A DNA stretch of 64,000 nucleotides from JBGTSJ01 sp041940305 (GTDB lineage: Bacteria; Planctomycetota; Planctomycetia; Planctomycetales; Planctomycetaceae). A model generated the notes under the pieces. It had not been told where the DNA came from and searched no databases. It saw only the letters and a program-made list of their open reading frames with translations. Numbering within the stretch: the first letter of the stretch is position 1; each line of letters begins with the position of its first letter. The stretch is from NCBI GenBank assembly GCA_041940305.1, contig JBGTSJ010000011.1, positions 148,382 to 212,381 on the forward strand, written 5' to 3'. The translations under genes and the position numbers were made by a program. Below, piece after piece: positions 51,096 to 59,723 of this stretch.

Positions 51096-51950
51096 ATGTT
51101 GACACTCTCGTATCGGGATTTGGCAGAATGCGCCGGGTTGCTGGCCCAGCAGGCTGCTCACGTCGTTGAGTCCCCGGAGGAAATCTCCTCCTCCACGCTC
51201 TACGACCTGGCCGCCCTTTCGCGACGCCGACTGAAGTGCTGGTGGGCGATCTTGCAGTGCGCCGCCGAATCCGATGGATCGGCGGAGCAGCGGCAGAGAT
51301 TGCTCCCGGTGGCGGAGGAGGTCTTGATCTCGGAGATCCCGGTCCGCGTCGCCGCGTCGATTCTCGTCGCCCGGGACGCCCGCCGCGGCCAGACGAACGC
51401 AGGGCCGTTCGCCCGACATCTGCTGCTCGATCACCTGCAGGCCAAGCATTCAGTATTGTCCACCGTCCTCGACGGCGCGCAGCCGCTCGGAGCATTGCTG
51501 CGGCTCAACCGCCTGCGCCGCCGCACCGAGCACTGGACCGACCTGCTGCTGGCGAGCCGCGCTCTGGGAGACGCCGCCGCCGAGTTCGCGATTGATCGCG
51601 CGCGGCTGGAACGCTTCCGCAAAGAGTCGGGGGGCGATGCATCCCTGACGGCACAGCGGCTGTTGATCGTGAGCCTGCGTCAGGCGATGCCTGCCGGCGA
51701 CATCGAAGACCCGCTTCGCGCCCGGCTGCACGAGTGCCTGTCCCGGCTGCTGCTGTCACTCGTCCCGGCAACCGCCTTCGGCAACGATGGCCTGCTCCGG
51801 AGTCCGGTCATGCGGCGGATCGCGTCCGGGTCATCACCGGAGTCAATGATCACGCGCCACGGAAAGCGGCACACCATGCACCGCGGCCACGCGACATTCG
51901 AAATCGTCCGCCGCCACTTCCGCACCCACGACGCATCCAACGACGGGTGA
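51096..51950 (+). CDS. Conserved hypothetical, mostly helical protein
   Basis: The 284-residue cytoplasmic protein starts MLTLSYRDLAECAGLLAQQA. It is predicted to be largely alpha-helical, with many Leu/Arg/Ala-rich heptad-like segments (LYDLAALSRRRLKCWWAILQ, LLRLNRLRRRTEHWTDLLL). No signal peptide, membrane segment or catalytic motif is visible and I recognise no family. The tail is His/Arg-rich. A palindromic repeat follows the stop after 4 bp. Confidence 0.65.
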   Translation: MLTLSYRDLAECAGLLAQQAAHVVESPEEISSSTLYDLAALSRRRLKCWWAILQCAAESDGSAEQRQRLLPVAEEVLISEIPVRVAASILVARDARRGQTNAGPFARHLLLDHLQAKHSVLSTVLDGAQPLGALLRLNRLRRRTEHWTDLLLASRALGDAAAEFAIDRARLERFRKESGGDASLTAQRLLIVSLRQAMPAGDIEDPLRARLHECLSRLLLSLVPATAFGNDGLLRSPVMRRIASGSSPESMITRHGKRHTMHRGHATFEIVRRHFRTHDASNDG

Positions 51951-51954
51951 CCAG

Positions 51955-51986
51955 AGTCGCCGGCACAGTGCCCTGTGCCGCCGCTG
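51955..51986. repeat. CGGCACAG palindrome, copy 2
   Basis: Same 32-bp block as copy 1 (CCGGCACAG-TGCC-CTGTGCCG core), four bases after a stop codon and between converging genes. It could serve as a terminator. Confidence 0.9.
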
Positions 51987-52070
51987 GACGAACAGCCACC
52001 CAGAGCGACCTCCGGACCCACCTGCCGCCCACGAGCGTATGCACCCGACGGCATCGCCGAGTACCCCCGC

Positions 52071-52937
52071 TCACCCGCGCGGCCGCTCATAATGCGGTTG
52101 CCCCCCCCATCCCAGCTTGCGATGCAGCGTGCCGTAAAAGCTGTGCCCCGGCACGCGCGCAAGCTGGAATGTCACATCGGCGCGCCGCACATGAACGGCG
52201 TCTCCTGCTAAGAGCGGCTGCTTGATCTGGCCGTCCACGACCATCATCACACCCGTCGGCGTCTCGGGAACGCGCATCGTGTACCTGCACGCCGCGCCAT
52301 CCACTAGCGGCCGGTTGGTCAGCGTATGCGGACAGACCGGCGTGATCACAAACGCCTGCAGGTCCTGACGCAGAATCGGCCCGCCGGCTGAAAGACTGTG
52401 CGCCGTCGACCCCACCGGCGTGCTGATGATCAATCCGTCGCCGCTGTACGTCGTAATCCGCTCGCCGTCGATCTCCAGCTCGATGTCGATCATCGACAAC
52501 GACGACCCCGCCAGCACGGCGACCTCATTCAGCCCCAGAAACACCTCCCGCGTCCCGTCCGCCCGCTGCAGTTCGCACTCGAACATCAGATGATGGGCGA
52601 CCCGAAACTCGCGCCGCTCGATGCACGCGATCCGGCTGCGAAACTCCTCCGGCGACAAATCCGCGAGAAACCCCAGCCGCCCAAGGTTGACCCCCAGAAT
52701 CGGCCGCTGATCGGTCCCGAACTCCCGGCAGGCCCGCAGGATCGCCCCATCGCCTCCCAGGACCACCGCCAGTTCTGCAGCCGATGGCAATGCGGCGCCG
52801 TCCTGGTCGCCGAAGACCCCCAGCAGATCGATCCCAGACCGCTCATCCAGCAGCGGACGCAGGTCGGCACAGGCCCGCAGCACGCGCGGAGACCCGTTCC
52901 GTGCCAGCAGGATCATGCGCAGCGGGTCAGTCGACAT
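52071..52937 (-). CDS. nadK: NAD kinase
   Basis: NadK phosphorylates NAD to NADP in the cytoplasm. The 288-residue protein has the catalytic GGDG motif (61-64) in LAVVLGGDGAILRA and the second conserved block LNEVAVLAGSSLSMIDIEL. The glycine-rich C-terminal block is GDGLIISTPVGSTAHSLSAG with the ITPVCPHTLTNRPLV segment. The length is typical. It converges with the hypothetical gene that ends at 51950. A palindrome lies upstream of its start. Confidence 0.95.
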   Translation of the reverse strand: MSTDPLRMILLARNGSPRVLRACADLRPLLDERSGIDLLGVFGDQDGAALPSAAELAVVLGGDGAILRACREFGTDQRPILGVNLGRLGFLADLSPEEFRSRIACIERREFRVAHHLMFECELQRADGTREVFLGLNEVAVLAGSSLSMIDIELEIDGERITTYSGDGLIISTPVGSTAHSLSAGGPILRQDLQAFVITPVCPHTLTNRPLVDGAACRYTMRVPETPTGVMMVVDGQIKQPLLAGDAVHVRRADVTFQLARVPGHSFYGTLHRKLGWGGQPHYERPRG

Positions 52938-53023
52938 GACGCCAGTCTACCGTCGCCGCCGGGCTCTTCACAGCAGACGATTGGCCGTGCCGATCGATGT
53001 CACCCGCGCAGCATCTCACCAAA

Positions 53024-53055
53024 GTCGCCGGCACAGTCCCCTGTGCCGCCGCTGC
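53024..53055. repeat. CGGCACAG palindrome, copy 3
   Basis: Third copy, nearly identical to copies 1 and 2, in the 196-bp gap between the SWIM gene stop and the nadK start. Confidence 0.9.
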
Positions 53056-53133
53056 ACTCCCCGCCACACGCCCCGACCTCCGGGACCTCGTTCCGTCCCC
53101 AACCAAAGCCCCCTCCAGCCCGCGCCCCACGCC

Positions 53134-54882
53134 TCACCGCGGCATCAGCTTCGCCCGCCGCAACTCATCCTGAAACGCCCGCAGCTTCCGGTTCTCTGAG
53201 GCGATCCCTTCCACGCAGCTCCGCCACTCCGCGTCGCGCCCCGTCGCCTGATACACGTCGCGCGCCTTACGCAGCAGATCGCACGCCTCGGCGTAACTTC
53301 CGCGGTGGCGTCCCTGCATCGCCAGTTCCGCCTGCTGCAGGTAGATCTCCAATGCCCGCTCAGGGTGCTTCTGCTCAAAGGAGCGCGCCAGGTCCAACAA
53401 TGTGCTCCGCGGAATCCGCCGCTTCGACCGCATCCACTCATCCAGCAACTGCAGCAACTCGTCGGACCGCTTCTCCTCAAGCAGCACCGGAATTTCGACT
53501 GCCGGATCCCCCGTCTCCCGAATCATCGTCAGCAATTCCTCACGCAGCTCGGGCCATGCTCCCGCCTTCTTCGCCACGCGCCGCAGTTCCCGGTACGGCT
53601 CCAGCCCCGGGTGTTTGCGAAACCACTTCAGCCGCCACGCAATCGCGTCGTCCCACCGCTCGCGACCTTCGTAGAACCCCACGAGCCATTCCGATGCTTC
53701 GCCCCGCTGTGCGTCCTCCGCCCGGGCCGTCATCACCGCCTCGGCATCGGCGGCACGGCGATGCTTCACCAGCATGTCGGCGATCGCAGGCAACCGGTAC
53801 TCGGCGACCTCGAGGGCCGCTTCCCGGGCTTCGTCGTAACGCTTCCGCTTCAGCAGCTCCGCAATGAGCGCCTCGGTCAGTCCAAACTCGCGGCAGTGCG
53901 CAAGATACTCCTCCGTGCTCATCTCCGGACCGGCCAGATCGGCCACCAGGGCCCCCCAGCACTCGCGGCGCCAATTGGACAGGCCACCCGCCGACTCTTC
54001 CTCGCCGAGCGCCTCCCGCACCCAGGTGACCACCTGCCGACGTTCATCGGCCGAGGCGTCGCGGGCGATCGTCTCCGGTATGTCGTCGCTCACTCCGATC
54101 CCGCCGTACTCGACGTCAAACCGGAGCAGGTCGAACATCGACCGCAGCATCGATTCGCGGCGCGCGTCGTCTTCCGGAGTGGACGCAAAGCACCGGGTCA
54201 GCGTTTCGGCCGCCTGCGATGCGGCCCGGGCGACCGTCCCCCGTTCGTCGCTGATGAACTCATAATGGGCCGTGATGGACGCCAGGATCCCTTCCGCCAC
54301 CACGGCCGCGTTCGCATAGTCGTGGGACTTGAGCCGCTGCCCCGCCACGCTGAGCTGCATTTTGAGCGCGGTGGCGACGTTGCGATCGTGGTCGATTCCG
54401 AAGCCGTCCCGCTCCAGGGCCGTGTCGATCGCACGCTGCACCGCGGCCCGCGACATCTCGACGCCGGATGCCGTTCCCGCGGCTGCCTCGACCAGCTCCT
54501 CCAGTTCCGGTTCCGCCTCCAGCAGCGAACGGATCACGTCGATCAGCTCGTTCTTCGATCGCTGCTGCAGCACGGTCCCGATGTCTTCGACCGGCGTGAA
54601 TTCATCAGGCTGATTCCGCCACGTCAACAGCAGCGCCGCGACGTGCTTGCAGAAGCCCCCTTCGCCCACCGGGCAGGTGCAATGTCCGGCGACGATCTTC
54701 GACCCGTCCAGCTGGACTTCCACCCGGTAGTCGTTGCCGGCGGACCCGCAGCATCGGGCCTTCAGCGTGTCACCCTGACGCCGGGCGTCGTGGATGTGTC
54801 CGGCGCGGACGTAGCGTTGGCCGCGCTCGAAACTCTGCCCGCCGACGTGACGGCGGATGCTCTGCACCGACGGACCAGCCAT
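53134..54882 (-). CDS. SWIM zinc-finger protein with helical-repeat C-terminus
   Basis: The 582-residue protein has an N-terminal SWIM domain at about residues 15-95, with zinc ligands in HCTCPVGEGGFCKHVAALLL (CxC...CxH) preceded by FERGQRYVRAGHI. The remainder is alpha-helical and resembles TPR-like solenoid repeats (YDEAREAALEVAEYRLPAIA, CDLLRKARDVYQATGRDAEW). SWIM domains bind DNA or proteins and often accompany Snf2-type helicases, but no helicase is adjacent. The ATG at 54880-54882 has GGAGG seven bases upstream and is preferred over two earlier starts. Confidence 0.88.
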   Translation of the reverse strand: MAGPSVQSIRRHVGGQSFERGQRYVRAGHIHDARRQGDTLKARCCGSAGNDYRVEVQLDGSKIVAGHCTCPVGEGGFCKHVAALLLTWRNQPDEFTPVEDIGTVLQQRSKNELIDVIRSLLEAEPELEELVEAAAGTASGVEMSRAAVQRAIDTALERDGFGIDHDRNVATALKMQLSVAGQRLKSHDYANAAVVAEGILASITAHYEFISDERGTVARAASQAAETLTRCFASTPEDDARRESMLRSMFDLLRFDVEYGGIGVSDDIPETIARDASADERRQVVTWVREALGEEESAGGLSNWRRECWGALVADLAGPEMSTEEYLAHCREFGLTEALIAELLKRKRYDEAREAALEVAEYRLPAIADMLVKHRRAADAEAVMTARAEDAQRGEASEWLVGFYEGRERWDDAIAWRLKWFRKHPGLEPYRELRRVAKKAGAWPELREELLTMIRETGDPAVEIPVLLEEKRSDELLQLLDEWMRSKRRIPRSTLLDLARSFEQKHPERALEIYLQQAELAMQGRHRGSYAEACDLLRKARDVYQATGRDAEWRSCVEGIASENRKLRAFQDELRRAKLMPR

Positions 54883-55244
54883 GAGGGCCTCCATTCCCAC
54901 ACCGCGACCGGCCGCCCTGACGGCGTCGCGAACCGGGTCACCAGGAAGAGCAGCCGGTTCCCACTCCGGCCGCCGAGATCCAATCGCTTCCTATCCGTTC
55001 AGTACCCGCCAACAATATAAGCACCCCCCACCCGAATTCTCAAGAGTTCCCCGCTCCCCCCTCGCTCATCCTGCAGCAACAGGCGCGGTTGCGCAATGGT
55101 GCCAACGCGCAAAACCACCCCCCCTCTCCCCGCGAGACAGTTCTCTACTTGCAGTAGCTTTGTGCGGGGAGAGGGGCCGGGGGTGAGGAGCCGAGAACGA
55201 CGCGGCTTTCTCGCATGGGCTATCCCGCAGCCTCGGCATACCAC
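54883..55244. other. Intergenic region, start of the accessory zone
   Basis: No gene is supported. It contains the SWIM gene promoter region and the large hairpin at 55121-55176. Gene composition becomes AT-richer beyond this point. Confidence 0.5.
55121..55176. repeat. CCCCTCTCCCCGC hairpin
   Basis: A 13-bp perfect stem (55121-55133 with 55164-55176) encloses 30 bases that hold a second small hairpin (CTACT-TGC-AGTAG). The motif gcggggagagggg followed by ccgggggtgagg is a known type of dispersed repeat in large bacterial genomes. Confidence 0.8.
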
Positions 55245-55946
55245 CTATTCAGCGTTGAGATCATGCTGTGACGGCGGCCCGTGCAGGATTTGCCAGAGGG
55301 GGCGTTCGCGACTCTCAATCGCCGCTTTCCACTCGTGCGGAACCTCCCACTTCTTCAGATACCGGATTCGTTCGTTCTGCGAGAGAGCCCACCAGAATGG
55401 CGCCCACGCGCTCCGGATCCACATCTGACGAATGCCTTGGTTCCAACGTAAGTAGGGAACGCTACCGGGAAAGACATGCCACGGGGGGGCGTACTCACCA
55501 TCCGTGCTCCGACGCAGACATTCCTCAAGAAAACTCTCGTTGACGCCAAAACACTCGACCCTCAAATAGGGTGTCCGCAGGTCGCAGATGTCGATCAATA
55601 TCTTGCTGCGGCCGCGATCAGTGTGCTCATCACATGATGGGCACTCCAGGCCAGTATCCCGTCCGAACAGCCGATCGCATAACCGCGGATACGCGCTCAT
55701 GCAGGGTGCGCGCTTTGCCGTCGGGGCATTGCAGAAGCAACAACGATCTGGCCCCGGAACGCTTCCGGATCGATAGACCCACTGCATCTCATTCGACGGG
55801 AAAAAGGCTGCGTGCCATACGTGCTCAAATCCCGGGACAGGAACCGGCGTGACACCATTCGTCTCATGCGACCGATGCACGGATGAGCGTGGTTGCCCCT
55901 CGCCTCGCCCGAAAACTCGCTCGATGGTTCGCAAGTACCTCTCCAT
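55245..55946 (-). CDS. Orphan protein with paired-Cys segments
   Basis: The 233-residue protein starts at the ATG 55944-55946, with GGAGG eight bases upstream. It contains a possible zinc-binding arrangement, CCFCNAP then a later LECPSCDEHTD. The C-terminal half is rich in Trp and Arg (RQMWIRSAWAPFWWALSQNE). No family is recognised. There is no signal peptide. It heads the accessory zone and is divergent from the TPR gene at 56078. It could be a polymorphic-toxin immunity protein or a defence accessory gene, but this rests on context only. Confidence 0.65.
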   Translation of the reverse strand: MERYLRTIERVFGRGEGQPRSSVHRSHETNGVTPVPVPGFEHVWHAAFFPSNEMQWVYRSGSVPGPDRCCFCNAPTAKRAPCMSAYPRLCDRLFGRDTGLECPSCDEHTDRGRSKILIDICDLRTPYLRVECFGVNESFLEECLRRSTDGEYAPPWHVFPGSVPYLRWNQGIRQMWIRSAWAPFWWALSQNERIRYLKKWEVPHEWKAAIESRERPLWQILHGPPSQHDLNAE

Positions 55947-56077
55947 CGCACCCCCTCCATGCTCCTTGCCCCCACCCATCGCACGCGTGCCAGACTTCAA
56001 GGAATCGGCCTGGTGCGTACAATAGTCCGGCTGGCCGATAATGCCGCCGGTGAGATTCGCTTCGCAGGGATTTATTG

Positions 56078-56779
56078 ATGGACACGGCGTGGCAATTGCT
56101 TACGAATGGAAATGCTACGGCGGCCATTGCTGAGCTTCGCCGCGATTACCGTCAAGACCAGAGCATTGTCACGCTTCGCAATCTCGGTATCGCCTACCTT
56201 TGCGACTCGCAATATCACGGGGCCGCAAATGTCTTCTCGCGGTTGATCGAGGAGAATCCACACGAAGCGGCAAGTGACTACATTCAAGCAGGCGTCGCCA
56301 ATTGGCTTTTGCACAACCGTGAGGATGCGGTCCGTGTTTGGCGCGGAGCGCTGGATTGCAGTCACGGAGACGCCGCAGGCAATATGAGTACGCCACTTTT
56401 GCTTTACTATGTCGCGGTGACCATGCCGGAGTTATTTTCCTTAAAGGAGGCGATCTCACTCCTTGAGAGGCATTTGACACTAAGTGTATCGTACCACTGG
56501 CCAGGGGGCATCGCCCGAATGCTCCTTGGCAGAATAGACCGTCTGGAGGCAGAGGAGCATAAGTCCTGTCAAAAGTGGACTTATGCGTATGAAACTGCTG
56601 AGTTAGAGTTTTATGACGGTATTGGTCATCGCCTGTGTGGAGATGAGCGAGGCTGCCGAAAGCACCTACAACTGTGCGTCGATTGCGGGAATGTTGGCAT
56701 GTACGCACCAGTGTGGTTCTTGGCCAAGAACGAACTCGGGTTGATCGCGATCCGTGAACAAACGACTCGGGGCGAGTGA
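56078..56779 (+). CDS. Orphan TPR-like protein, AT-richer than neighbours
   Basis: The 233-residue cytoplasmic protein has TPR-like repeats in its first half (TAAIAELRRDYRQDQSIVTL, YHGAANVFSRLIEENPHEAA, REDAVRVWRGALDC). The C-terminal half is enriched in Cys and Tyr (KSCQKWTYAYETAELEFYDG, RLCGDERGCRKHLQLC). The ATG at 56078 follows AGGGA by nine bases; the TTG one codon earlier is less likely. Base composition is lower in GC than the housekeeping genes here, suggesting acquisition. It is followed directly by dispersed repeats. An immunity-type role is possible but unproven. Confidence 0.72.
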   Translation: MDTAWQLLTNGNATAAIAELRRDYRQDQSIVTLRNLGIAYLCDSQYHGAANVFSRLIEENPHEAASDYIQAGVANWLLHNREDAVRVWRGALDCSHGDAAGNMSTPLLLYYVAVTMPELFSLKEAISLLERHLTLSVSYHWPGGIARMLLGRIDRLEAEEHKSCQKWTYAYETAELEFYDGIGHRLCGDERGCRKHLQLCVDCGNVGMYAPVWFLAKNELGLIAIREQTTRGE

Positions 56780-56846
56780 ACGGAGGGGGGGCAGGCGGGA
56801 TGACCCTAGTGCCACGTCTGGCTCGCCCACCAGCGCCGTCGCTGGT

Positions 56847-56968
56847 CCGCTGTCGCCACGTGTAGCCGGGACGGCCTGCGGGAACGACCATCGCATGCCC
56901 CCCCACCCGCGCCACCTCACCTTCGCCTACTTCGCGCGACTTTGCGACTCCGCGTCTTAGCGTCGGCC
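56847..56968. repeat. Dispersed 120-bp repeat R2, copy 1
   Basis: The block tgtagccgggacggcctgcg ... gaacgaccatcgcatgcccc is repeated almost exactly at 62747-62874. Its 3' part is a degenerate octamer series (cgactttgcg actccgcg tcttagcg) ending in gtcggcc. It abuts the RAYT-type element that begins at 56971. Confidence 0.85.
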
Positions 56969-56970
56969 GG

Positions 56971-57338
56971 GCGCCACTGCTGGCTCGTCCAGCAGTGCCG
57001 TTGCGGGTGCAGGCATCTTGACGTGTGCCTGGGAGACGTTCCGCGTACGATCGTGCGCATGCAGCAGCCGCATCGCAATCGGGTCAGGCACTTCGACGAT
57101 CCCGGACACGTCCATTTCGACGTTTTCGTGCTACCGCCGTCTGCCGCTGCTGACGAATGAATCTCTGGTGCCGCATGCTGTGTACCGCCATCGACCGCGC
57201 GATCACTCGACATCGCTACCGGTTGTTCGCATTCGTCATCTTGCCCGAGCACCTGCCGCGACTCACTCCCTTCCCACCCGACGTGCTCGGCTGAGCGTCC
57301 ACTTGCACTCGCACTGCTGGACAAGCCAGCAGTGGCGC
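56971..57338 (+). mobile_element. Decayed REP-associated tyrosine transposase (RAYT) element
   Basis: The element is bounded by inverted copies of one hairpin: CCACTGCTGGCTCGTCCAGC-type at 56971-57000, and its reverse (CACTGCTGGACAAGCCAGCA) at 57311-57338. Between them, three reading frames together spell a transposase N-terminal half: MQQPHRNRVRHFDDPGHVHF (from 57059), then FSCYRRLPLLTNE, then LCTAIDRAITRHRYRLFAFV and ILPEHLP. The expected HUH-type motif after PEH is lost (HLP rather than HVH). Two frameshifts and a missing C-terminal half make it inactive. Confidence 0.8.
57059..57299 (+). pseudogene. Frameshifted RAYT (Y1_Tnp/IS200-like) transposase fragment
   Basis: The ATG at 57059 opens MQQPHRNRVRHFDDPGHVHF, and the homology then continues in a second frame and a third. 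Full-length proteins of this family would need roughly twice this length plus a catalytic Tyr, neither of which is present. The assignment rests on my recognition of the family pattern RHFDEPGH...FSCYRR...PEHVH, not on an alignment. Confidence 0.72.
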
Positions 57339-57464
57339 CCGCGCCTTGTCCCCCTCCCCGCGGGGTGGTTTCAACATTATGCGGACGGAGTTTAAACTGA
57401 TACACGGCGGGGGAGGGTGATATCATCCGGTCTTCCGATTCGACTCGCGCGAAGGACGACTCTG

Positions 57465-58313
57465 ATGTGCGTTTGGACGCTCGCGTGCAGCGTGGTCGTC
57501 GTGAGTTTTCAGGCTCCTGCGGAGGGGGAAGCTGCGGCTGCCGCGACGTGGAGCGAGTACTACGGGCAGGCGGCGCGTGCGTACGAGGTGACGCTGGCTG
57601 CAGAGGGGGCGAGCGTTCCAATTAACGACGAGCCGGTTTTCGAGTGGACCAGCATTGACGGGTATCATGGAGGGGTGTTCGCCTGGTGCGAACAGGGACG
57701 GCCCGCTGTGGTGGGGACCGTGTTCAGTTTTCCGCTGAGCGGATCGGAGCAGCGGCTGGCCGTGCATGAGTTCGCGTCGTTCGCCGATGCGGAAGTCGAG
57801 GTTGCGGGGCCCGGGGAGATCCGGTGGGCTCCGGAGGTTGTCGGCGGGTTCGAACCTGTGCCCGAGGCGCCGGCGCCGTCATCGAGCGCGAATCTGCTCC
57901 GCCTTCAATGCCGCCGCCTGACGAAAGGATTCTCCGCTCAGCTGAATCGCCGCGGCGACGTGTGGGAGTTGCGGCTGCTGCCCACTCCGTTGCTGGAATA
58001 CGCGAAGATCTCCGATGAGATTCTGGGTGGCGGCCTGTATGCGTTCGTGGGGTACTCGACGGATCCGGAGATCCTGCTGCAGGTGGAAGCGCGCGACACC
58101 GGCGAGGGGCCGGCGTGGTACTTTCGGGCGGTGCGCTTCTCGGACAAGAGCCTGTATCTGCATTACGAGATGCAGCGGGTATGGGAGTCGCTGCGGGTCG
58201 CGCATGGCGGCGCCGGGCCGGATTCAGAGGATCCCAACTATCGCGTCCTGACGTCCGAGCGGATTCCGGCGGAATTGAGCGAGCGACTGTCCGCGGGCTC
58301 TGCGGAGGACTGA
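57465..58313 (+). CDS. Exported hypothetical protein
   Basis: The 282-residue protein starts at the ATG 57465 (GAAGGA eight bases upstream) with a signal peptide (MCVWTLACSVVVVSFQAPAE). The mature part contains patterned beta-prone segments (GVFAWCEQGRPAVVGTVFSF, DVWELRLLPTPLLEYAKISD, GLYAFVGYSTDPEILLQVEA). It looks like a planctomycete secreted protein family without a named domain. Codon use is high-GC like the chromosome, unlike the orphans around it. A short hairpin repeat follows about 58 bases after the stop. Confidence 0.75.
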   Translation: MCVWTLACSVVVVSFQAPAEGEAAAAATWSEYYGQAARAYEVTLAAEGASVPINDEPVFEWTSIDGYHGGVFAWCEQGRPAVVGTVFSFPLSGSEQRLAVHEFASFADAEVEVAGPGEIRWAPEVVGGFEPVPEAPAPSSSANLLRLQCRRLTKGFSAQLNRRGDVWELRLLPTPLLEYAKISDEILGGGLYAFVGYSTDPEILLQVEARDTGEGPAWYFRAVRFSDKSLYLHYEMQRVWESLRVAHGGAGPDSEDPNYRVLTSERIPAELSERLSAGSAED

Positions 58314-58370
58314 GCGGTCGCTGGGCCGGCAGTTTGGGGCGGGCTGACACTTGTTGGGCCGGGTGCCGGG

Positions 58371-58431
58371 CGCCACTGCTGGCTCGTCCAGCAGTGCCGC
58401 TGCGGGTACAGGTGTCCCGACGTGCACCCGG
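58371..58431. repeat. RAYT-associated hairpin with short leader, truncated copy
   Basis: The hairpin (CCACTGCTGGCTCGTCCAGC with AGTGCCG) is followed by about 30 bases of the same leader seen in the longer copies (tgcgggtacaggtgtcccga), then similarity ends. No transposase sequence remains. Confidence 0.8.
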
Positions 58432-58506
58432 CCCGAATCTCCACCGCTTCTGTCGTGACAACGTTTCTGACCTGCGCGCGATTCGGGGATCACAGGCACC
58501 CAGCCG

Positions 58507-59256
58507 TTACTTCAACCCGACGTGTGAACGATTGCCCCACGCCAGACATTCCGGAGTGAAGTAAGACTCCCCGTAGACCACAAATGCGACACACTCAGCG
58601 ACATGCGGCACTTTTCGAGTCTCCGCTTCTGCTCTTAGCATTCCCTGTTTAACGGCGTCGGTGAAGCAGGAGTCAAGTTGAAGCCTCTCGAACGTGTAGC
58701 CGATCCCCTCACCATAACACCGTACATCCTCTTCCTCCATCAGCCTGTCTGAAAACACCTGATGGTACTTCTCCCAGTATGCATACAACTGTGGAGTGAA
58801 CACTCCTTCCAGATTGCCGACCGAGAAGTAGTCGCCCGCGTAGTACTCCCAGTGCAGGTCGCGAATGGGGGGGCGTGGGATTCCACACGCGGTGGGAAAC
58901 CAATCCGCGATCTTCGCCTCACGATAAGAGCCACTCCGGCGGCACAGATCCTCACTCTTTAGGATGCCCGTCTCGATACTACGCGAGCAGTCTTCGAAAG
59001 TGAGGTGCTGTCCACGGGATAGTCCAGAGGTGATTACGTATGTCTTGCATTGCTGATCCCGATGCTGCCACTGCTTTTCAGTTTCGCATCGCAACACGTA
59101 CGTCATTTCGTCGTCGAAGTTAATGCACAGTGACCGAAGCCGAGATCGGTGCTCACGACAGTGAGCGTGAAGATCTGAAATGCGACTTGCGATAAAGTGA
59201 GCAGTTTCTTCTGCGAGTGAGTCGTAGAATTCACGGTCACACAACAAAGTGGTCAT
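58507..59256 (-). CDS. Orphan protein of the accessory zone
   Basis: The 249-residue protein has no signal peptide and no recognised family. It begins MTTLLCDREFYDSLAEETAH, with a helical N-terminal third. A central region is rich in aromatic residues (HWEYYAGDYFSVGNLEGVF, LYAYWEKYHQVFSDRLMEEE) and the protein ends with the segment YGESYFTPECLAWGNRSHV. Its GC content is clearly lower than the flanking chromosome. No ribosome binding site is obvious. It is flanked on both sides by RAYT-type repeats. Cargo or immunity function is possible from context only. Confidence 0.72.
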   Translation of the reverse strand: MTTLLCDREFYDSLAEETAHFIASRISDLHAHCREHRSRLRSLCINFDDEMTYVLRCETEKQWQHRDQQCKTYVITSGLSRGQHLTFEDCSRSIETGILKSEDLCRRSGSYREAKIADWFPTACGIPRPPIRDLHWEYYAGDYFSVGNLEGVFTPQLYAYWEKYHQVFSDRLMEEEDVRCYGEGIGYTFERLQLDSCFTDAVKQGMLRAEAETRKVPHVAECVAFVVYGESYFTPECLAWGNRSHVGLK

Positions 59257-59315
59257 GGCACGTTGTCGAAGTGTTCATGTTACAAAGGAATGTGGCTTAC
59301 AGGCCGGGTACCGGA

Positions 59316-59459
59316 TGCCACTGCTGGCTCGTCCAGCAGTGCCGCTGCGGGTGCAGACGTCTCGACATGTGACCGGGACACGTTCCGCGTACGATCGAGC
59401 GCGTGCAAGAGCCGCATCGCAAGCGGGTCAGACACTTCGACGAACCCGGACACGTTCAA
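59316..59459 (+). repeat. RAYT 5'-end repeat, copy B
   Basis: The hairpin at 59316-59344, the leader (gtgcagacgtctcgacatgt ... ttccgcgtacgatcg) and the first transposase codons (GTG start near 59403; VQEPHRKRVRHFDEPGHV) match copy A over about 140 bp, then stop abruptly. Confidence 0.85.
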
Positions 59460-59482
59460 TCTTGAGGAGACCGCTAGGGGAT

Positions 59483-59711
59483 AAAGGGGACGCAGCCCTT
59501 TTCCAGCCCGTCTGGCTCGGGTTGAATCTTTCTTTGCCCGTCCGCGCGGGCGGAGGGTCCACTCCAGGCCCAGCCGCTTCGCCGTCCGCACCTGCGATTG
59601 CGTCTTGCCGAACGGGCTGCTGCGGGGGACCGCGTGGGGCACGCCTTTTTGTCCTGATGGACGCCGCTTCCATTGGTCCCACACTCCCGCGAAAAGAGCT
59701 GCGTCCCCTTT
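59483..59711 (-). mobile_element. RAYT C-terminal remnant between 13-bp inverted repeats
   Basis: Perfect 13-bp inverted repeats (AAAGGGGACGCAG at 59483-59495 and its complement at 59699-59711) bound 203 bp. The minus strand translates to SPFGKTQSQVRTAKRLGLEW followed by TLRPRGRAKKD, which resembles the C-terminal end of planctomycete IS200-like/RAYT transposases. No N-terminal or catalytic part remains. It lies 12 bases downstream of the stop of the gene at 59724-60143. Confidence 0.6.
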
Positions 59712-59723
59712 CCTTCTCTATCT

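Noticed and set aside
52398..55020. Plus-strand frames of 489 and 571 codons opposite nadK and the SWIM gene
   Set aside because: Composition is Pro/Arg/Ser-biased, no family is visible, and the minus-strand genes have clear motifs.
56917..57621. 234-codon minus-strand frame across the RAYT element
   Set aside because: It reads the repeats and transposase fragment backwards; the same peptide pieces recur wherever the repeat occurs.
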